Assembly: GCA_029846755.1 (NCBI GenBank)
Contig: JARWBI010000005.1
Coordinates: 62,001 to 126,000, forward strand
From: Falsirhodobacter flavus
GTDB taxonomy: Bacteria > Pseudomonadota > Alphaproteobacteria > Rhodobacterales > Rhodobacteraceae
Length of the DNA stretch: 64,000 bases
Reading direction: 5' to 3'
Shown here: positions 1-11,396 of the stretch, piece by piece
Position numbering within the stretch: position 1 is the first letter of the stretch
Layout of the letters: the number at the start of each line of letters is the position of its first letter
Made by a program: the position numbers and the translations under genes
The notes under the pieces: model-generated
The model's database searches: none
What the model saw: only the letters and a program-made list of their open reading frames with translations
Told to the model about the DNA's origin: nothing

Positions 1-1
1 C

Positions 2-572
<571 letters not shown>

Positions 573-576
<4 letters not shown>

Positions 577-1187
577 CCGTCGCTGATCTGGCATTCTATG
601 CCTTTGCGATCGTGACCGTGGTGGCGGGTGTGCTGGTGACGATGTCGCGCAACCCGGTCCATTCGGTACTGTGGCTGATCCTGGCCTTCCTCTCCTCGGC
701 TGGGCTGTTCGTCCTTCTGGGGGCGGAATTCGTCGCGATGTTGCTTATCATCGTCTATGTCGGGGCCGTCGCGGTTCTGTTCCTTTTCGTCGTCATGATG
801 CTGGACATCGACTTTGCCGAATTGAAGGGCGAGATGGCGAAATACATGCCGCTGGGTTTGCTGGTCGGGGTGATCCTGCTGATGCAGCTTTCGCTGGGTC
901 TTGGCGCTTGGGTTCAGGCCGAAGGCGCGATGGGGCTGCGCCAGTCGGTGACCCCGGACATGTCGCAGATCGACAACACCCGCGCGCTGGGCCTGCTGAT
1001 GTATGACCGCTATCTGCTGGTGTTCCAGCTTGCGGGGCTGGTGCTGCTGGTCGCGATGATCGGGGCGATCGTGCTGACGCTGCGCCACCGGACGGATGTG
1101 AAGCGCCAGAACGTGCTGCACCAGATGTGGCGCGATCCGGCCAAGACGATGGAAATGAAGGACGTGAAGCCGGGTCAGGGTCTCTGA
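573..1187 (+). CDS. nuoJ: NADH-quinone oxidoreductase subunit J
   Basis: 204 residues, five predicted membrane helices. The N-terminus ([27 protein letters not shown], read in parts) and the central [17 protein letters not shown] segment are typical of NuoJ, whose third helix lines the proton/quinone coupling path of complex I. The C-terminal tail is polar and cytoplasmic. The ATG overlaps the stop of the CMD-like gene. nuoK follows after 50 bases. Length is normal for alphaproteobacterial NuoJ. Confidence 0.97.
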
Positions 1188-1237
1188 CCCCGCGCCTCTG
1201 ACAGAATAATGACGCGCAAGGGCGCGGAGGGACGACA

Positions 1238-1543
1238 ATGGTGGGACTGGAACATTACCTCACGGTGGCGGCGGCGCTTTTCGTCGTCGGCATCTTCGGC
1301 ATCTTCCTGAACCGGAAGAACGTGATCGTCATTCTTATGTCGATCGAGCTGATGCTGCTGGCGGTGAACATCAACTTCGTCGCCTTCTCCAGCTACTTGG
1401 GCGACCTGACGGGGCAGATCTTCACGATGCTGGTTCTGACGGTGGCAGCGGCCGAGGCTGCGATCGGGCTTGCGATCCTGGTCACCTTCTTCCGCAACAA
1501 GGGTTCCATCGACGTCGAAGACGTCAACGTGATGAAGGGCTGA
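1238..1543 (+). CDS. nuoK: NADH-quinone oxidoreductase subunit K
   Basis: 101 residues, three membrane helices, normal for NuoK. The sequence keeps the two buried glutamates used in proton transfer (in the [11 protein letters not shown] helix and the [11 protein letters not shown] helix). An SD-like GGAGGG (1226-1231) precedes the ATG. nuoL begins four bases after the stop. NuoK is one of the antiporter-like membrane subunits of complex I. Confidence 0.97.
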   Translation: MVGLEHYLTVAAALFVVGIFGIFLNRKNVIVILMSIELMLLAVNINFVAFSSYLGDLTGQIFTMLVLTVAAAEAAIGLAILVTFFRNKGSIDVEDVNVMKG

Positions 1544-1547
1544 GCCG

Positions 1548-3647
1548 ATGGCGACGATCATCCTATTGGCGCCGCTGGTCGGCGCGCTGATCTGCGGCTT
1601 CGGCTGGCGGTTCATCGGCGAGAAGCCTGCGCAGATCGTGGCGACCTCGCTGGTGTTTCTGGCGGCGATCCTGTCCTGGATCGTGTTTCTGGGCTTCGAC
1701 GGGCAGACGCAACAGATCGTGCTGCTGCGCTGGATCGAAAGCGGAAGCCTTTCGACCGAATGGGCGATCCGGTTGGACCGTCTGACCGCGATCATGCTGA
1801 TCGTGGTGAACTCGGTATCGGCGCTCGTGCATCTCTACAGCTTCGGCTACATGGCGCATGACGACAACTGGGGTCACCACGAGCATTACCGCGCGCGCTT
1901 CTTCGCCTATCTGTCGTTCTTCACCTTCGCGATGCTGACGCTGGTGACGGCGGACAACCTTGTGCAGATGTTCTTCGGCTGGGAAGGGGTGGGGGTCGCC
2001 TCCTATCTGCTGATCGGCTTCTATTACCGCAAGCCGAGCGCGAACGCCGCTGCGATGAAGGCCTTCATCGTCAACCGGGTCGGCGACTTCGGCTTCGCGC
2101 TGGGCATCTTTGCGCTGTTCTTCCTGACCGACTCGATCCGTTTCGACGATGTGTTCGCTGCGGGGCCGGATCTGGCGCAGACGCAGCTTGGCTTTCTTTG
2201 GACCGAATGGAACGCGGCGAACCTGATCGGCGTGCTGCTGTTCATCGGCGCGATGGGCAAATCCGCGCAGCTTGGTCTGCACACCTGGTTGCCCGACGCA
2301 ATGGAAGGCCCGACCCCGGTGTCGGCGCTGATCCACGCGGCGACCATGGTGACCGCAGGCGTGTTCCTCGTCTGCCGCATGTCGCCGATCTATGAATTCG
2401 CGCCGGATGCGAAGATGCTGATCGTGATCCTTGGGGCGACCACCGCTTTCTTCGCGGCGACGGTCGGCCTGGTGCAGAACGACATCAAACGCGTCATCGC
2501 CTATTCGACCTGTTCGCAGCTTGGCTACATGTTCGTGGCGGCGGGTGTGGGGGTCTATTCGGTGGCGATGTTCCACCTGCTCACCCACGCCTTCTTCAAG
2601 GCGATGCTGTTCCTTGGCGCCGGTTCTGTCATCCACGCGATGCATCACGAGCAGGACATGCGGAACTATGGCGGTCTGCGGAAGAAGATCCCCGTGACCT
2701 TCTGGGCAATGATGATCGGCACGCTGGCCATCACCGGCGTCGGCATTCCGCTGACCCATATCGGCTTCGCGGGCTTCCTGTCCAAGGATGCGGTGATCGA
2801 AAGCGCCTATGTCGGCTCGCAATACGCGTTCTGGATGCTGGTGATCGCGGCGTTCATGACCTCGTTCTACAGCTGGCGGCTGATGTTCCTGACCTTCTTC
2901 GGCAAGCCGCGCGGCGATCATCATACGCATGACCACGCGCATGAAAGCCCGAAGATCATGCTGATCCCGCTGGGCGTTCTGGCGCTTGGCGCGGTGTTCT
3001 CCGGGATGCTGTGGTATAACGTCTTTTTCGGTGAGGAAGACGAGATGCGCGCCTGGTTCGGGATGGAGGCTGCGCATCACGTTGCCGCCGCCGATGAACA
3101 TGCCCCGGCCGAAGTCGCGGGCGAGGCTGCTCCGGCGCACGAGGCTCCGGCCGAAGATCACGCAGCGGCCGAGGCTGGTGCCCATATGCCGGCACCGCAG
3201 GGCGCGCTTTACATCCACCCGGAAAATCACGTCATGCACGATGCACACTACGTCCCGGCATGGGTGAAGGTCTCGCCCTTCGTTGCGATGATCCTTGGGC
3301 TTGCGCTGGCGTTCCAGATGTATATCCGGCGTCCGGACCTGCCGGGGAAACTGGCCGCGACGCAGAAGCCGCTTTACGACTTCCTGCTGAACAAGTGGTA
3401 TTTCGACCAGCTTTACGACTTCATCTTCGTGCGCCCGACGAAATGGCTGGGCGGGTTCCTGTGGAAGCGCGGTGACGGCAATGTCATCGACGGGTCCATC
3501 AACGGGATCGCCATGGGAATCATCCCGGCGCTCACGCGCCTCGCCGTCCGGGCGCAGTCCGGGTATCTGTTCCACTATGCCTTTGCCATGGTTCTGGGGA
3601 TTGCGGCCCTCATCACCTGGATGACGTTCTCTGGGGGCTCGAATTAA
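1548..3647 (+). CDS. nuoL: NADH-quinone oxidoreductase subunit L
   Basis: 699 residues, longer than the roughly 610-residue E. coli protein. It is the distal proton-pumping antiporter-like subunit of complex I, with about 14 helices and a C-terminal lateral helix. Conserved features include [16 protein letters not shown] (essential glutamate near residue 145), the lysine and histidine helices near [20 protein letters not shown], and [15 protein letters not shown]. The extra length is mainly an Ala/Glu/His-rich hydrophilic insert at about residues 505-570, before the last helices. nuoM overlaps the stop by one base (TAATG). Confidence 0.97.
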   Translation: MATIILLAPLVGALICGFGWRFIGEKPAQIVATSLVFLAAILSWIVFLGFDGQTQQIVLLRWIESGSLSTEWAIRLDRLTAIMLIVVNSVSALVHLYSFGYMAHDDNWGHHEHYRARFFAYLSFFTFAMLTLVTADNLVQMFFGWEGVGVASYLLIGFYYRKPSANAAAMKAFIVNRVGDFGFALGIFALFFLTDSIRFDDVFAAGPDLAQTQLGFLWTEWNAANLIGVLLFIGAMGKSAQLGLHTWLPDAMEGPTPVSALIHAATMVTAGVFLVCRMSPIYEFAPDAKMLIVILGATTAFFAATVGLVQNDIKRVIAYSTCSQLGYMFVAAGVGVYSVAMFHLLTHAFFKAMLFLGAGSVIHAMHHEQDMRNYGGLRKKIPVTFWAMMIGTLAITGVGIPLTHIGFAGFLSKDAVIESAYVGSQYAFWMLVIAAFMTSFYSWRLMFLTFFGKPRGDHHTHDHAHESPKIMLIPLGVLALGAVFSGMLWYNVFFGEEDEMRAWFGMEAAHHVAAADEHAPAEVAGEAAPAHEAPAEDHAAAEAGAHMPAPQGALYIHPENHVMHDAHYVPAWVKVSPFVAMILGLALAFQMYIRRPDLPGKLAATQKPLYDFLLNKWYFDQLYDFIFVRPTKWLGGFLWKRGDGNVIDGSINGIAMGIIPALTRLAVRAQSGYLFHYAFAMVLGIAALITWMTFSGGSN

Positions 3648-5188
3648 TGGAAAACCTCCTTTCCATCATCATTTTCATCCCGGCGGTTGCGGCGCTGATC
3701 CTTGCGCTGTTCCTGCGCGGGGATGATCCGGCAGCCCAGCGCAACGCCAAATGGCTGGCGTTGCTGGCCACCACGATGACCTTCCTAATCTCGATCTTCC
3801 TGATCGCGGGGTTCGATCCCTCCGATACCGGCTTCCAGTTCGTCGAGGATTACGCCTGGATCGGCGGCATGCGCTACAAGCTGGGCGTGGACGGGATTTC
3901 GGTTCTGTTCGTGATGCTGACGACCGCGCTGATGCCGCTGACCATCGCGTCTTGCTGGAGCGTGGAGACGCGGGTCAAGGAATACATGATCGCCTTCCTT
4001 GTGCTGGAAACGCTGATGGTCGGCGTCTTCTGCGCGCTGGATCTGGTGCTGTTCTATGTCTTCTTCGAGGCGTCGCTGATCCCAATGTTCCTGATCATCG
4101 GCATCTGGGGCGGCAAGGACCGCATTTATGCCGCGTTCAAGTTCTTCCTCTATACCTTCCTCGGCTCGGTGCTGATGCTGGTGGCGATGGTGGCGATGTA
4201 TTACGATGCCGGCACCACCGACATCGTTCAGCTGCTGCAGCACGACTTCTCCTCCTCGACCATCGCGCTTGGTGGGATGACGATCGTGGGCGGGATGCAG
4301 ACGCTGCTGTTCCTCGCATTCTTTGCGAGCTTCGCGGTGAAGATGCCGATGTGGCCGGTCCACACCTGGCTGCCCGACGCGCACGTGCAGGCGCCGACTG
4401 CGGGCTCTGTCATCCTGGCCGCGATCCTGCTGAAGATGGGTGGCTATGGCTTCCTGCGCTTCAGCCTGCCGATGTTCCCGGTGGGGGCCGATCAGCTGTC
4501 GACGCTGGTGCTGTGGATGTCGGCCATCGCCATCGTCTACACCTCGGTCGTGGCGCTGGCGCAGTCGGACATGAAGAAGCTGATCGCCTATTCGTCGGTT
4601 GCGCACATGGGCTATGTCACCATGGGCATCTTCGCGGCCAACCAGCAGGGGATCGACGGCGCGATCTTCCAGATGATCTCGCACGGGTTCATCTCGGGGG
4701 CGCTGTTCCTTTGCGTCGGCGTGATCTATGACCGGATGCACACGCGCGAGATCGACGCCTATGGCGGTCTCGTCATCCGCATGCCGGCCTATGCGCTTAT
4801 CTTCATGTTCTTCACGATGGCGAACGTCGGCCTGCCGGGCACCTCGGGCTTCATCGGGGAATTTCTGACGCTGATGGGGATCTTCCAGGTCAACACCTGG
4901 GTGGCGGTGGTCGCGACCTCGGGTGTGATCTTCTCGGCGGCCTATGGCCTGTGGCTCTACCGCCGGGTGGTCTTCGGCGATCTTATCAAGGAAGCGCTGA
5001 AGTCCATCACCGACATGACTGCGCGCGAGCGGGCGATCTTTGCGCCGCTGGTGGTGATGACGCTGCTGCTGGGCATCTATCCCAGCCTCGTCACCGACAT
5101 CATCGGGCCGTCAGTCGCGAACCTGACCCAGAACTACCATGCCGCCCTTCCGGTTCAGGCCGTGACGGGACAGGCCGCGCTCCATTGA
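3647..5188 (+). CDS. nuoM: NADH-quinone oxidoreductase subunit M
   Basis: 513 residues, the usual NuoM length, with about 14 membrane helices. It keeps the antiporter signature: the glutamate in [19 protein letters not shown] and the [19 protein letters not shown] motif with its lysine just upstream (FAVKMP). It pumps protons in the membrane arm of complex I. The start codon shares one base with the nuoL stop, and nuoN follows after ten bases. Confidence 0.97.
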   Translation: MENLLSIIIFIPAVAALILALFLRGDDPAAQRNAKWLALLATTMTFLISIFLIAGFDPSDTGFQFVEDYAWIGGMRYKLGVDGISVLFVMLTTALMPLTIASCWSVETRVKEYMIAFLVLETLMVGVFCALDLVLFYVFFEASLIPMFLIIGIWGGKDRIYAAFKFFLYTFLGSVLMLVAMVAMYYDAGTTDIVQLLQHDFSSSTIALGGMTIVGGMQTLLFLAFFASFAVKMPMWPVHTWLPDAHVQAPTAGSVILAAILLKMGGYGFLRFSLPMFPVGADQLSTLVLWMSAIAIVYTSVVALAQSDMKKLIAYSSVAHMGYVTMGIFAANQQGIDGAIFQMISHGFISGALFLCVGVIYDRMHTREIDAYGGLVIRMPAYALIFMFFTMANVGLPGTSGFIGEFLTLMGIFQVNTWVAVVATSGVIFSAAYGLWLYRRVVFGDLIKEALKSITDMTARERAIFAPLVVMTLLLGIYPSLVTDIIGPSVANLTQNYHAALPVQAVTGQAALH

Positions 5189-5198
5189 GGGACGAGAG

Positions 5199-6635
5199 AT
5201 GACGCAAGCCGATTTTTCCACCATCCTGCCGGAATTCCTTCTGGCCTTCTATGCGATGGCGGCGCTGCTGTTCGGGGTCTCGGCCGGCAAGGACCGGATC
5301 GCGGGGCTGATCGTCTGGGCGACCGCCGGGCTGTTCGTGGCGCTTGCGCTGTGGATCGGCCTGTCGGGCGAGGGGGCGCGCACGGGCTTCCACGGGATGT
5401 TCAACGACGATCCCTTCTCGCGTTTCGCCAAGGTCACGATCCTCGTTTCGGCGGCGGCGGTTCTGGTGATGAGCCAGGATTACATGTCGCGCCGCAACCT
5501 GCTGCGGTTCGAATACCCGATCCTGATTACCCTTGCCGTGATCGGCATGATGGTGATGGTGTCCGCAGGCGATCTGGTCACGCTCTATATGGGGCTGGAG
5601 CTGCAGTCGCTGTCGCTTTACGTCGTCGCGTCGATGCGGCGGGATTCGGCGAAGTCGTCGGAGGCGGGGATGAAGTATTTCGTCCTTGGTGCGCTGTCTT
5701 CGGGCCTTCTGCTTTACGGCGCGTCGCTGACCTATGGCTATGCCGGCACGACCCAGTTCGCGGGCATCCTGTCGACGCTGGGCGGCGAGGTTCCGGTCGG
5801 GCTGCTGTTCGGTCTGGTTTTCATGCTGTCGGGTCTGGCGTTCAAGGTTTCCGCCGCGCCGTTCCACATGTGGACGCCCGACGTCTATGAAGGTTCGCCC
5901 ACCCCGGTGACGGCCTTCTTCGCGACGGCGCCCAAGGTTGCGGCGCTGGGCCTTCTGGCGCGGCTGATGCATGACGCCTTCGGGGCGGTCCCCGGCGATT
6001 GGGGGCAGGTCGTGGCGGTGCTGTCGGTCCTGTCGATCTTCGTCGGCTCCATCGCCGCCATCGGTCAGCGCGACATCAAGCGTCTGATGGCCTATTCGTC
6101 GATCGCGCATATGGGGTTCGCCCTGATGGGTCTGGCCTCGGGGACGGCGGCCGGCGTGCAGGCGATGCTGATCTATGTCGCCATTTACGTCACGATGAAT
6201 ATCGGCACCTTCGCCTTCATCCTGTCGATGCAGAAGGACGGCGTGCCGGTCACCAGCATCGATTCGCTGAACATGTATTCGAAGCGCGAGCCGCTGAAAG
6301 CGCTGGCGCTGCTGGTGCTGTTCTTCAGCCTTGCCGGGGTTCCGCCCTTCATCGGCTTTTTCGGGAAGTTCTATGTGCTGCGCGCGGCCGTGGATGCCGG
6401 ATTGGTCTGGCTGGCGGTTCTGGGTGTGATCGGTTCGGTGATCGGGGCCTACTACTATCTTCGCGTCGTGTTCTTCATGTATTTCGGCAAGGAGAGCGAG
6501 GGGCTGGACCGCGGAATGGCGCCGGTTCAGTGGGTGATGCTGATGGGCTCGGCAGCGGTCGTGGCGCTGGGCGTCATCAACCTGTTCGGCATCGAGGGTG
6601 TGGCGGCTTTGGCGGCGGAAACGCTTGTTCGCTGA
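5199..6635 (+). CDS. nuoN: NADH-quinone oxidoreductase subunit N
   Basis: 478 residues with about 14 helices, the third antiporter-like subunit of complex I. The [17 protein letters not shown] helix carries the conserved glutamate, and [22 protein letters not shown] carries the lysine and the HMWTPD motif (quoted in parts; each under 20 residues in use). GAGAGA (5190-5195 region, gggacgagag) provides the SD. The C-terminus overlaps the start of birA. This is the last complex I gene of the operon. Confidence 0.97.
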   Translation: MTQADFSTILPEFLLAFYAMAALLFGVSAGKDRIAGLIVWATAGLFVALALWIGLSGEGARTGFHGMFNDDPFSRFAKVTILVSAAAVLVMSQDYMSRRNLLRFEYPILITLAVIGMMVMVSAGDLVTLYMGLELQSLSLYVVASMRRDSAKSSEAGMKYFVLGALSSGLLLYGASLTYGYAGTTQFAGILSTLGGEVPVGLLFGLVFMLSGLAFKVSAAPFHMWTPDVYEGSPTPVTAFFATAPKVAALGLLARLMHDAFGAVPGDWGQVVAVLSVLSIFVGSIAAIGQRDIKRLMAYSSIAHMGFALMGLASGTAAGVQAMLIYVAIYVTMNIGTFAFILSMQKDGVPVTSIDSLNMYSKREPLKALALLVLFFSLAGVPPFIGFFGKFYVLRAAVDAGLVWLAVLGVIGSVIGAYYYLRVVFFMYFGKESEGLDRGMAPVQWVMLMGSAAVVALGVINLFGIEGVAALAAETLVR

Positions 6636-7362
6636 GTGGCCCGAAGGCGTTGCCCGTCACCTGCTGGAGACGGTCGACAGCACGAATGCCTATGGCCTTC
6701 GGCTCGACGCACTGCCCGCATGGGTGGTCGCGGGCGAGCAGACGGCGGGGCGCGGACGCAGGGGGCGGGCATGGGCCAGCCCCCGCGGCAATTTCTACGG
6801 CAGCCTGATCCTCGCGCTGGACGAGGCTCCCGAGCAGGTGGCGCTGCGGTCCTTCGTGGCAGCACTGGCGCTGCGGGATGCCTGTGTCGCGTTGACGGGC
6901 CTGCCGGAAGCGTTCCGCCTGAAATGGCCGAACGATGTTCTGCTGAATGGCGGCAAGCTGTCCGGCATCCTGCTGGAAGCGCAGCCGGGAGGGCGGCTTG
7001 CCATCGGCATGGGGATCAACCTGATCTCGGCCCCGCCGCCTGCGCTGGTGGAGCCTGCGGCAGTGCCGCCGGTCAGCCTGCTGCGCGAAACCGGCCTGCG
7101 CGTCACGCCTGAGGCGTTCCTCTCCCATCTCGCCCCCGCCTATGCCAGGCGGGAGGCGCAATTTCGCGCGGGGTTCGCGTCCATCCGCCACGATTTTCTT
7201 GCTGTCGCGGCCCGGCTTGGCGAAACCATCATCGCGCGGACCGGGACCGTCGAACGGATGGGGGTCTATCGCACCATCGATGAGACAGGGGCGCTGATCC
7301 TCGACTGTGCCGAGGGGCGCGTCGCGATCCCTGCCGCCGATGTGTTCTTTCATGGGGGATAG
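6598..7362 (+). CDS. birA: biotin--[acetyl-CoA carboxylase] ligase
   Basis: Catalyses biotin activation to biotinyl-5'-AMP and its transfer to the biotin carboxyl carrier protein. The catalytic domain is complete: VDSTNAYG, the adenylate-binding GRGRRGRAW loop, GNFYGSL, the [17 protein letters not shown] core and the C-terminal SH3-like domain. There is no N-terminal helix-turn-helix, so this is a mono-functional ligase, not a BirA-type repressor. The open frame can start at GTG 6598 or TTG 6625. The TTG fits family length better and lies inside the nuoN 3' end; either way the two genes are coupled. coaX starts two bases after the stop. Confidence 0.93.
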   Translation: MWRLWRRKRLFAEWPEGVARHLLETVDSTNAYGLRLDALPAWVVAGEQTAGRGRRGRAWASPRGNFYGSLILALDEAPEQVALRSFVAALALRDACVALTGLPEAFRLKWPNDVLLNGGKLSGILLEAQPGGRLAIGMGINLISAPPPALVEPAAVPPVSLLRETGLRVTPEAFLSHLAPAYARREAQFRAGFASIRHDFLAVAARLGETIIARTGTVERMGVYRTIDETGALILDCAEGRVAIPAADVFFHGG

Positions 7363-7363
7363 G

Positions 7364-8143
7364 ATGCTGCTTGCCATCGACTGCGGCAATACCAACACGG
7401 TCTTTTCCGTCTGGGATGGCGCGCGCTTTGCCGCGACATGGCGAATCTCGACCGACCATGCGCGCACGGCGGACGAATATTACGTCTGGCTGACCGGCCT
7501 GATGCGCCTGACCGGCGTAACGGCCGAGATTTCAGAGGCGATCATCTCCTCGACCGTGCCGCGGGTGGTGTTCAACCTCCGCGTCCTGTGCAACCGATAC
7601 TTCAACTGCCGCCCGCTGGTCGTGGGCAAGCCCGAATGCCGCCTGCCGGTCGCGCCGCGCGTCGATCAGGGCACGACGGTCGGGCCCGACCGCCTGGTGA
7701 ACACGGTGGCGGGGTTCAACCGCCACGGGGGCGATCTGATCGTCGTGGATTTCGGCACCGCGACGACCTTCGATGTTGTGGATACCGACGGCGCCTATAT
7801 CGGCGGGGTCATCGCGCCGGGCGTCAACCTCAGCCTCGAGGCGCTGCACATGGCAGCGGCGGCGCTTCCGCATGTGGATGTGACCCGGCCACAATCCGCC
7901 ATCGGCACGAATACGGTGGCCTGCATGCAATCCGGCGTGTATTGGGGCTATATCGGCCTTGTGGAAGGCATCGTGCGACAGGTCAGGCTGGAACGCGACC
8001 GCCCCATGAAGGTCATCGCCACGGGCGGCCTTGCCGCGCTTTTCGATCAGGGGTTCGACCTCTTTGACAAGGTGGAGGACGATCTGACCATGCACGGTCT
8101 GGTCCTCATCCACGACTATAACATGGAACTGGACAGGGCATGA
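7364..8143 (+). CDS. coaX: type III pantothenate kinase
   Basis: 259 residues. CoaX phosphorylates pantothenate in the first step of coenzyme A synthesis. The acetate/sugar kinase-like ATPase fold is clear: LLAIDCGNTNTVFSVWDG (phosphate 1 loop), GPDRLVN, VVDFGTATTFDVV (phosphate 2) and the GGVIAPGVNLSLEAL segment. The start ATG at 7364 is preceded by GGGGGATAGG and sits two bases after the birA stop. Its stop overlaps the RNase J start (ATGA). It groups with birA as a cofactor gene in the nuo transcript. Confidence 0.95.
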   Translation: MLLAIDCGNTNTVFSVWDGARFAATWRISTDHARTADEYYVWLTGLMRLTGVTAEISEAIISSTVPRVVFNLRVLCNRYFNCRPLVVGKPECRLPVAPRVDQGTTVGPDRLVNTVAGFNRHGGDLIVVDFGTATTFDVVDTDGAYIGGVIAPGVNLSLEALHMAAAALPHVDVTRPQSAIGTNTVACMQSGVYWGYIGLVEGIVRQVRLERDRPMKVIATGGLAALFDQGFDLFDKVEDDLTMHGLVLIHDYNMELDRA

Positions 8144-9816
8144 AAACCGAACGGCTGATCTATCTACCCCTTGGCGGCGCGGGCGAGATCGGCATGAACT
8201 GCTATGTCTATGGCTATGGCCCCGCGGATCGCGAGCGGCTGATCGTCGTGGATCTGGGCGTGACCTTTCCCGACATGGACACGACGCCGGGCGTCGATCT
8301 CATCATGGCCGACATCTCGTGGCTGGAGGAGCGCGCCGACCGGATCGAGGCGATCTTCATCACACACGCCCACGAGGATCACATCGGCGCGCTGGGCCAT
8401 CTGTGGCCGAAGCTGCGCGCCCCGGTCTATGCCCGCCGTTTCACCGCCACCATCGGACGGCTGAAGTTCGAGGAGCACGGCCATCCGCGCGATGCGATCA
8501 CCACGGTCGGTGCGCGTCCGGAAACGGTCGAAGCCGGGCCGTTCCGCGTGCAATTCGTTCCCGTCAGCCATTCCGTGCCCGAAAGCTCGGCGCTGGTGAT
8601 CGACACGCCTGCGGGGCGGATCGTCCATTCTGGCGACTTCAAGCTGGACCCGGCCCCCATCGTGGGCGAGCCGTGGGACCCGGAGGCCTTTGCCGCCATT
8701 GCCGCAGAACGTCCCGTCAAAGCACTGATGTGCGATTCGACGAACGTGTTCAGCCTGCATCCGGGCCGGTCCGAAAGCACGCTCGGCGGGCCGCTGCGTG
8801 AGCTGATCGGAAACGCGCGCGGCATGGTGGTGGCGACGACATTCGCGTCCAACGTCGCGCGGCTGAAGACGCTGGCCGAGGCTGCGCGGGCATCCGACCG
8901 TTCGATCTGCCTTCTGGGCCGCGCGATGCGGCGCATGGTGACGGCGGCGCTGGAATCGGGCGTGCTGACCGACTTCCCGCCGACGATCAGCCCCGAACAG
9001 GCGCAGGAAATCCCGCGCGGCAACCTGATGCTGCTGGTGACCGGATCGCAGGGCGAACGCCGTGCGGCGGCCGCGCAGCTTTCGCGCGGCAAATACCTGG
9101 GGATGGAAGTGAAGGAGGGCGATCTGTTCCTGTTCTCCTCGAAGACCATCCCGGGGAATGAGCGCGAAGTTGGCAAGATCATGAATGCGCTGTCGGAAAA
9201 AGGCGTTCGTTTGCAAGATGATGCTGGCGGGCTTTACCACGTCTCGGGTCATGCGAACCGGCCCGATTTGGTGACCGTGCATACGACGCTGAAACCGAAG
9301 ATCCTGATCCCGATGCACGGCGAACACCGCCACCTGCGCGAACATGCCGAAATCGGGGCCGCATCGGGGATCGTCAGCGGCATCGTGACCAACGGCACGA
9401 TGGTGGACCTGACCGGCGACGCGATCAAGCTGGCCGAGCATGTCGAGGCGGGGCGCACCTATCTTGACGGATCGGTCCTGATCGGAGCGTTCGACGGGGT
9501 GGTGCGCGACCGGATCCGCATGGCGCTGAACGGCCATGTCATGGTCACGCTTCTGATGGACGAAGCCGACGAGCCGCTGGGCGATGCCTGGGTCGAGGTG
9601 ATGGGCCTGCCGAAACGCGGGCGCAGCGGTGCGGATCTGGCCGAACAGCTGGAAGCGGAACTCGCGGATTTCCTCGACCGTTCGGGCGCCAAGATCATGC
9701 GTGACGACGACAAGCTGGAGGAAGGGCTGCGCCGCGCCGTGCGGCAGGTCGCGGTGGAGGAGATCGGGAAAAAGCCCGAAGTCACCGTGGTCATATCCCG
9801 CCTGCAGGACGAATGA
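8140..9816 (+). CDS. rnj: ribonuclease J family protein
   Basis: 558 residues, a metallo-beta-lactamase/beta-CASP ribonuclease with 5'-exo and endonuclease activity on mRNA and rRNA. The Zn-binding motif THAHEDHIG is present, followed by PVSHSVPES, HSGDFKLD and the beta-CASP region (CDSTNVFSLHPGRSE, in parts), and the late histidines in HVSGHANRPD and IPMHGEHRH. The ATG overlaps the coaX stop. In alphaproteobacteria RNase J coexists with RNase E. The gene ends the nuo-birA-coaX-rnj unit at a strong terminator. Confidence 0.95.
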   Translation: MKTERLIYLPLGGAGEIGMNCYVYGYGPADRERLIVVDLGVTFPDMDTTPGVDLIMADISWLEERADRIEAIFITHAHEDHIGALGHLWPKLRAPVYARRFTATIGRLKFEEHGHPRDAITTVGARPETVEAGPFRVQFVPVSHSVPESSALVIDTPAGRIVHSGDFKLDPAPIVGEPWDPEAFAAIAAERPVKALMCDSTNVFSLHPGRSESTLGGPLRELIGNARGMVVATTFASNVARLKTLAEAARASDRSICLLGRAMRRMVTAALESGVLTDFPPTISPEQAQEIPRGNLMLLVTGSQGERRAAAAQLSRGKYLGMEVKEGDLFLFSSKTIPGNEREVGKIMNALSEKGVRLQDDAGGLYHVSGHANRPDLVTVHTTLKPKILIPMHGEHRHLREHAEIGAASGIVSGIVTNGTMVDLTGDAIKLAEHVEAGRTYLDGSVLIGAFDGVVRDRIRMALNGHVMVTLLMDEADEPLGDAWVEVMGLPKRGRSGADLAEQLEAELADFLDRSGAKIMRDDDKLEEGLRRAVRQVAVEEIGKKPEVTVVISRLQDE

Positions 9817-9819
9817 AGA

Positions 9820-9846
9820 AAGCCCCGGATGATCCGGGGCTTTTTC
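9820..9846. terminator. bidirectional intrinsic terminator
   Basis: An inverted repeat with GCCCCGG/CCGGGGC arms (extended by A-T pairs) is followed on the plus strand by TTTTTCTT and preceded by AAAG. It lies between the stops of rnj (plus) and the helicase gene (minus), so it can end both convergent transcripts. Confidence 0.85.
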
Positions 9847-11262
9847 TTATTCTTCGGTTTCCGCCGCCGGGGTGATCGCGAAACTGCGCAGCAGGAAGTC
9901 AGGGACGTGGTCACCCAGACCCACCACGCGGTCGTCGCCACGCCGATCGGCACGAGGCGTCTCGACCCGCTGCAGTTCCGCCTGCACCTCGGTGCGCGGC
10001 GCTTCGACGGGTGCGGTTTCGGGCGGGCGGCCACGGCTGCGCGAACGGCTGCGCGGGCGGCGCTCGCTCTCACCCTCGGGGGCGGCGGCTGCGGTAGGCT
10101 CGGCCATGGTCACTCCTTCCGGCAGGTCGCCGCGCGGGATGGGCTGCTTCACGAGGCTTTCGATCGCGTTCACGTATTTTTCGTCATAGGGCGTGGCGAT
10201 GGTGAAAGCCTTGCCCTTGCGCCCGGCGCGGCCCGTGCGGCCGATGCGGTGGACGTAATCTTCGGGATGGGTCGGCACGTCGAAGTTGAAGACGTGACTG
10301 ACCGTGGGAATGTCCAGACCCCGCGCCGCCACGTCCGAGGCGACGAGCAGTTGCAGACGGCCTTCGCGGAAATCGTCCAGCGTCGCCATGCGCTGACGCT
10401 GTTCCAGATCGCCGTGGATCGCGCCGGCGTTGAAGCCGTGCTGTTTCAGCGATTTGGCGACGACATCGACATCCATCTTGCGGTTGCAGAAGATGATGGC
10501 GTTGGTGCAGCCCTCACCCTCGGCCCGGATCAGGGCGCGCAGCACCTGCCGCTTGTCGGCAAAGCTGCGATCCTTGCGCGACGGGGTGACCTGGATCAGC
10601 GCCTGTTCGATGGTGGAGGAGGTGGAGTTCTGCCGCGCCACCTCGATCTTCACCGCGGCTTGCAGGAAGGTGTTGGTGATGCGCTCGATCTCGGGCGCCA
10701 TCGTCGCGGAATAGAAGAAGGTCTGGCGGGTGAAGGGCGTCAGGCTGAAGATGCGTTCGATATCCGGGATGAACCCCATGTCGAGCATCCGGTCGGCCTC
10801 GTCCACGACCATGATCTGCACGCCGGTCAGCAGCAGCTTGCCGCGTTCGAAATGGTCCAGCAGACGGCCCGGCGTCGCGATCAGAACGTCCACGCCACGG
10901 TCGATCAGCTTGTCCTGCTCGCCGAAGGATACGCCGCCGATCAGCAGCGCCTTGGTCAGCTTGGTGTGCTTGGCATAGGTGTCGAAGTTTTCCGCCACCT
11001 GCGCGGCCAGTTCGCGCGTGGGCGCCAGCACGAGCGAACGCGGCATCCGCGCGCGGGCGCGGCCCTTGCCCAGCAGCGTGATCATCGGCAGCGTGAAGCT
11101 GGCGGTCTTGCCGGTGCCGGTCTGGGCGATGCCCAGAACGTCCTTGCCTTCCAGCGCATGCGGGATGGCCTGTGCCTGAATGGGGGTAGGGGTCTCGTAT
11201 CCGGCTTCCTGCACGGCTTTCAGCACGCGGGGGTCCAGCGCGAGATCTGTGAATTTGGTCAT
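9847..11262 (-). CDS. rhlE: DEAD-box ATP-dependent RNA helicase, RhlE-like
   Basis: 471 residues. Motifs appear in order: Q motif (GYETPTPIQAQAIP), motif I AQTGTGKT, PTRELAAQ, motif II VVDEADRML, SAT, ARGLDIP and HRIGRTGR. The C-terminal tail is Arg/Pro-rich and probably binds RNA. Such helicases remodel RNA in ribosome assembly and mRNA decay. The ATG at 11262 is chosen because AGGACG precedes it on the minus strand and the sequence TKFTDLALDP is the usual N-terminus; an upstream in-frame ATG exists. prfC lies upstream on the same strand, with a separate promoter in between. Confidence 0.93.
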   Translation of the reverse strand: MTKFTDLALDPRVLKAVQEAGYETPTPIQAQAIPHALEGKDVLGIAQTGTGKTASFTLPMITLLGKGRARARMPRSLVLAPTRELAAQVAENFDTYAKHTKLTKALLIGGVSFGEQDKLIDRGVDVLIATPGRLLDHFERGKLLLTGVQIMVVDEADRMLDMGFIPDIERIFSLTPFTRQTFFYSATMAPEIERITNTFLQAAVKIEVARQNSTSSTIEQALIQVTPSRKDRSFADKRQVLRALIRAEGEGCTNAIIFCNRKMDVDVVAKSLKQHGFNAGAIHGDLEQRQRMATLDDFREGRLQLLVASDVAARGLDIPTVSHVFNFDVPTHPEDYVHRIGRTGRAGRKGKAFTIATPYDEKYVNAIESLVKQPIPRGDLPEGVTMAEPTAAAAPEGESERRPRSRSRSRGRPPETAPVEAPRTEVQAELQRVETPRADRRGDDRVVGLGDHVPDFLLRSFAITPAAETEE

Positions 11263-11345
11263 TGGCGTCCTGAGTGATGCGGTATCGGACCGCATTGGAT
11301 GTATGGGACGCTACAATTTCCGGGCGCCCCGGCGTCATGCTCCGC

Positions 11346-11374
11346 CCCCTACAGGAAATCGAGGGGGCGGTCAA
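11346..11374 (-). promoter_or_regulatory. sigma70-type promoter for the helicase gene
   Basis: On the minus strand TTGACC (11374-11369) is followed after 17 bases by TAGGGG (11351-11346). A 9-base inverted repeat (11342-11350 with 11362-11370) lies across the spacer, and a further 7-base hairpin (11277-11295) lies in the predicted leader of about 75 bases. Both could affect expression of this helicase. Assignment is by consensus reading only. Confidence 0.5.
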
Positions 11375-11396
11375 GTTTTGCGCGGGAATCCGCCCG

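Noticed and set aside
9820-9846. The helicase/rnj inverted repeat as a protein-binding site
   Set aside because: The GC stem followed by a T-run between two convergent stops is fully explained as a terminator.
10000-10110. Arg/Pro repeats in the helicase C-terminus as a separate gene or repeat array
   Set aside because: In frame with the helicase and typical of RhlE-type tails.
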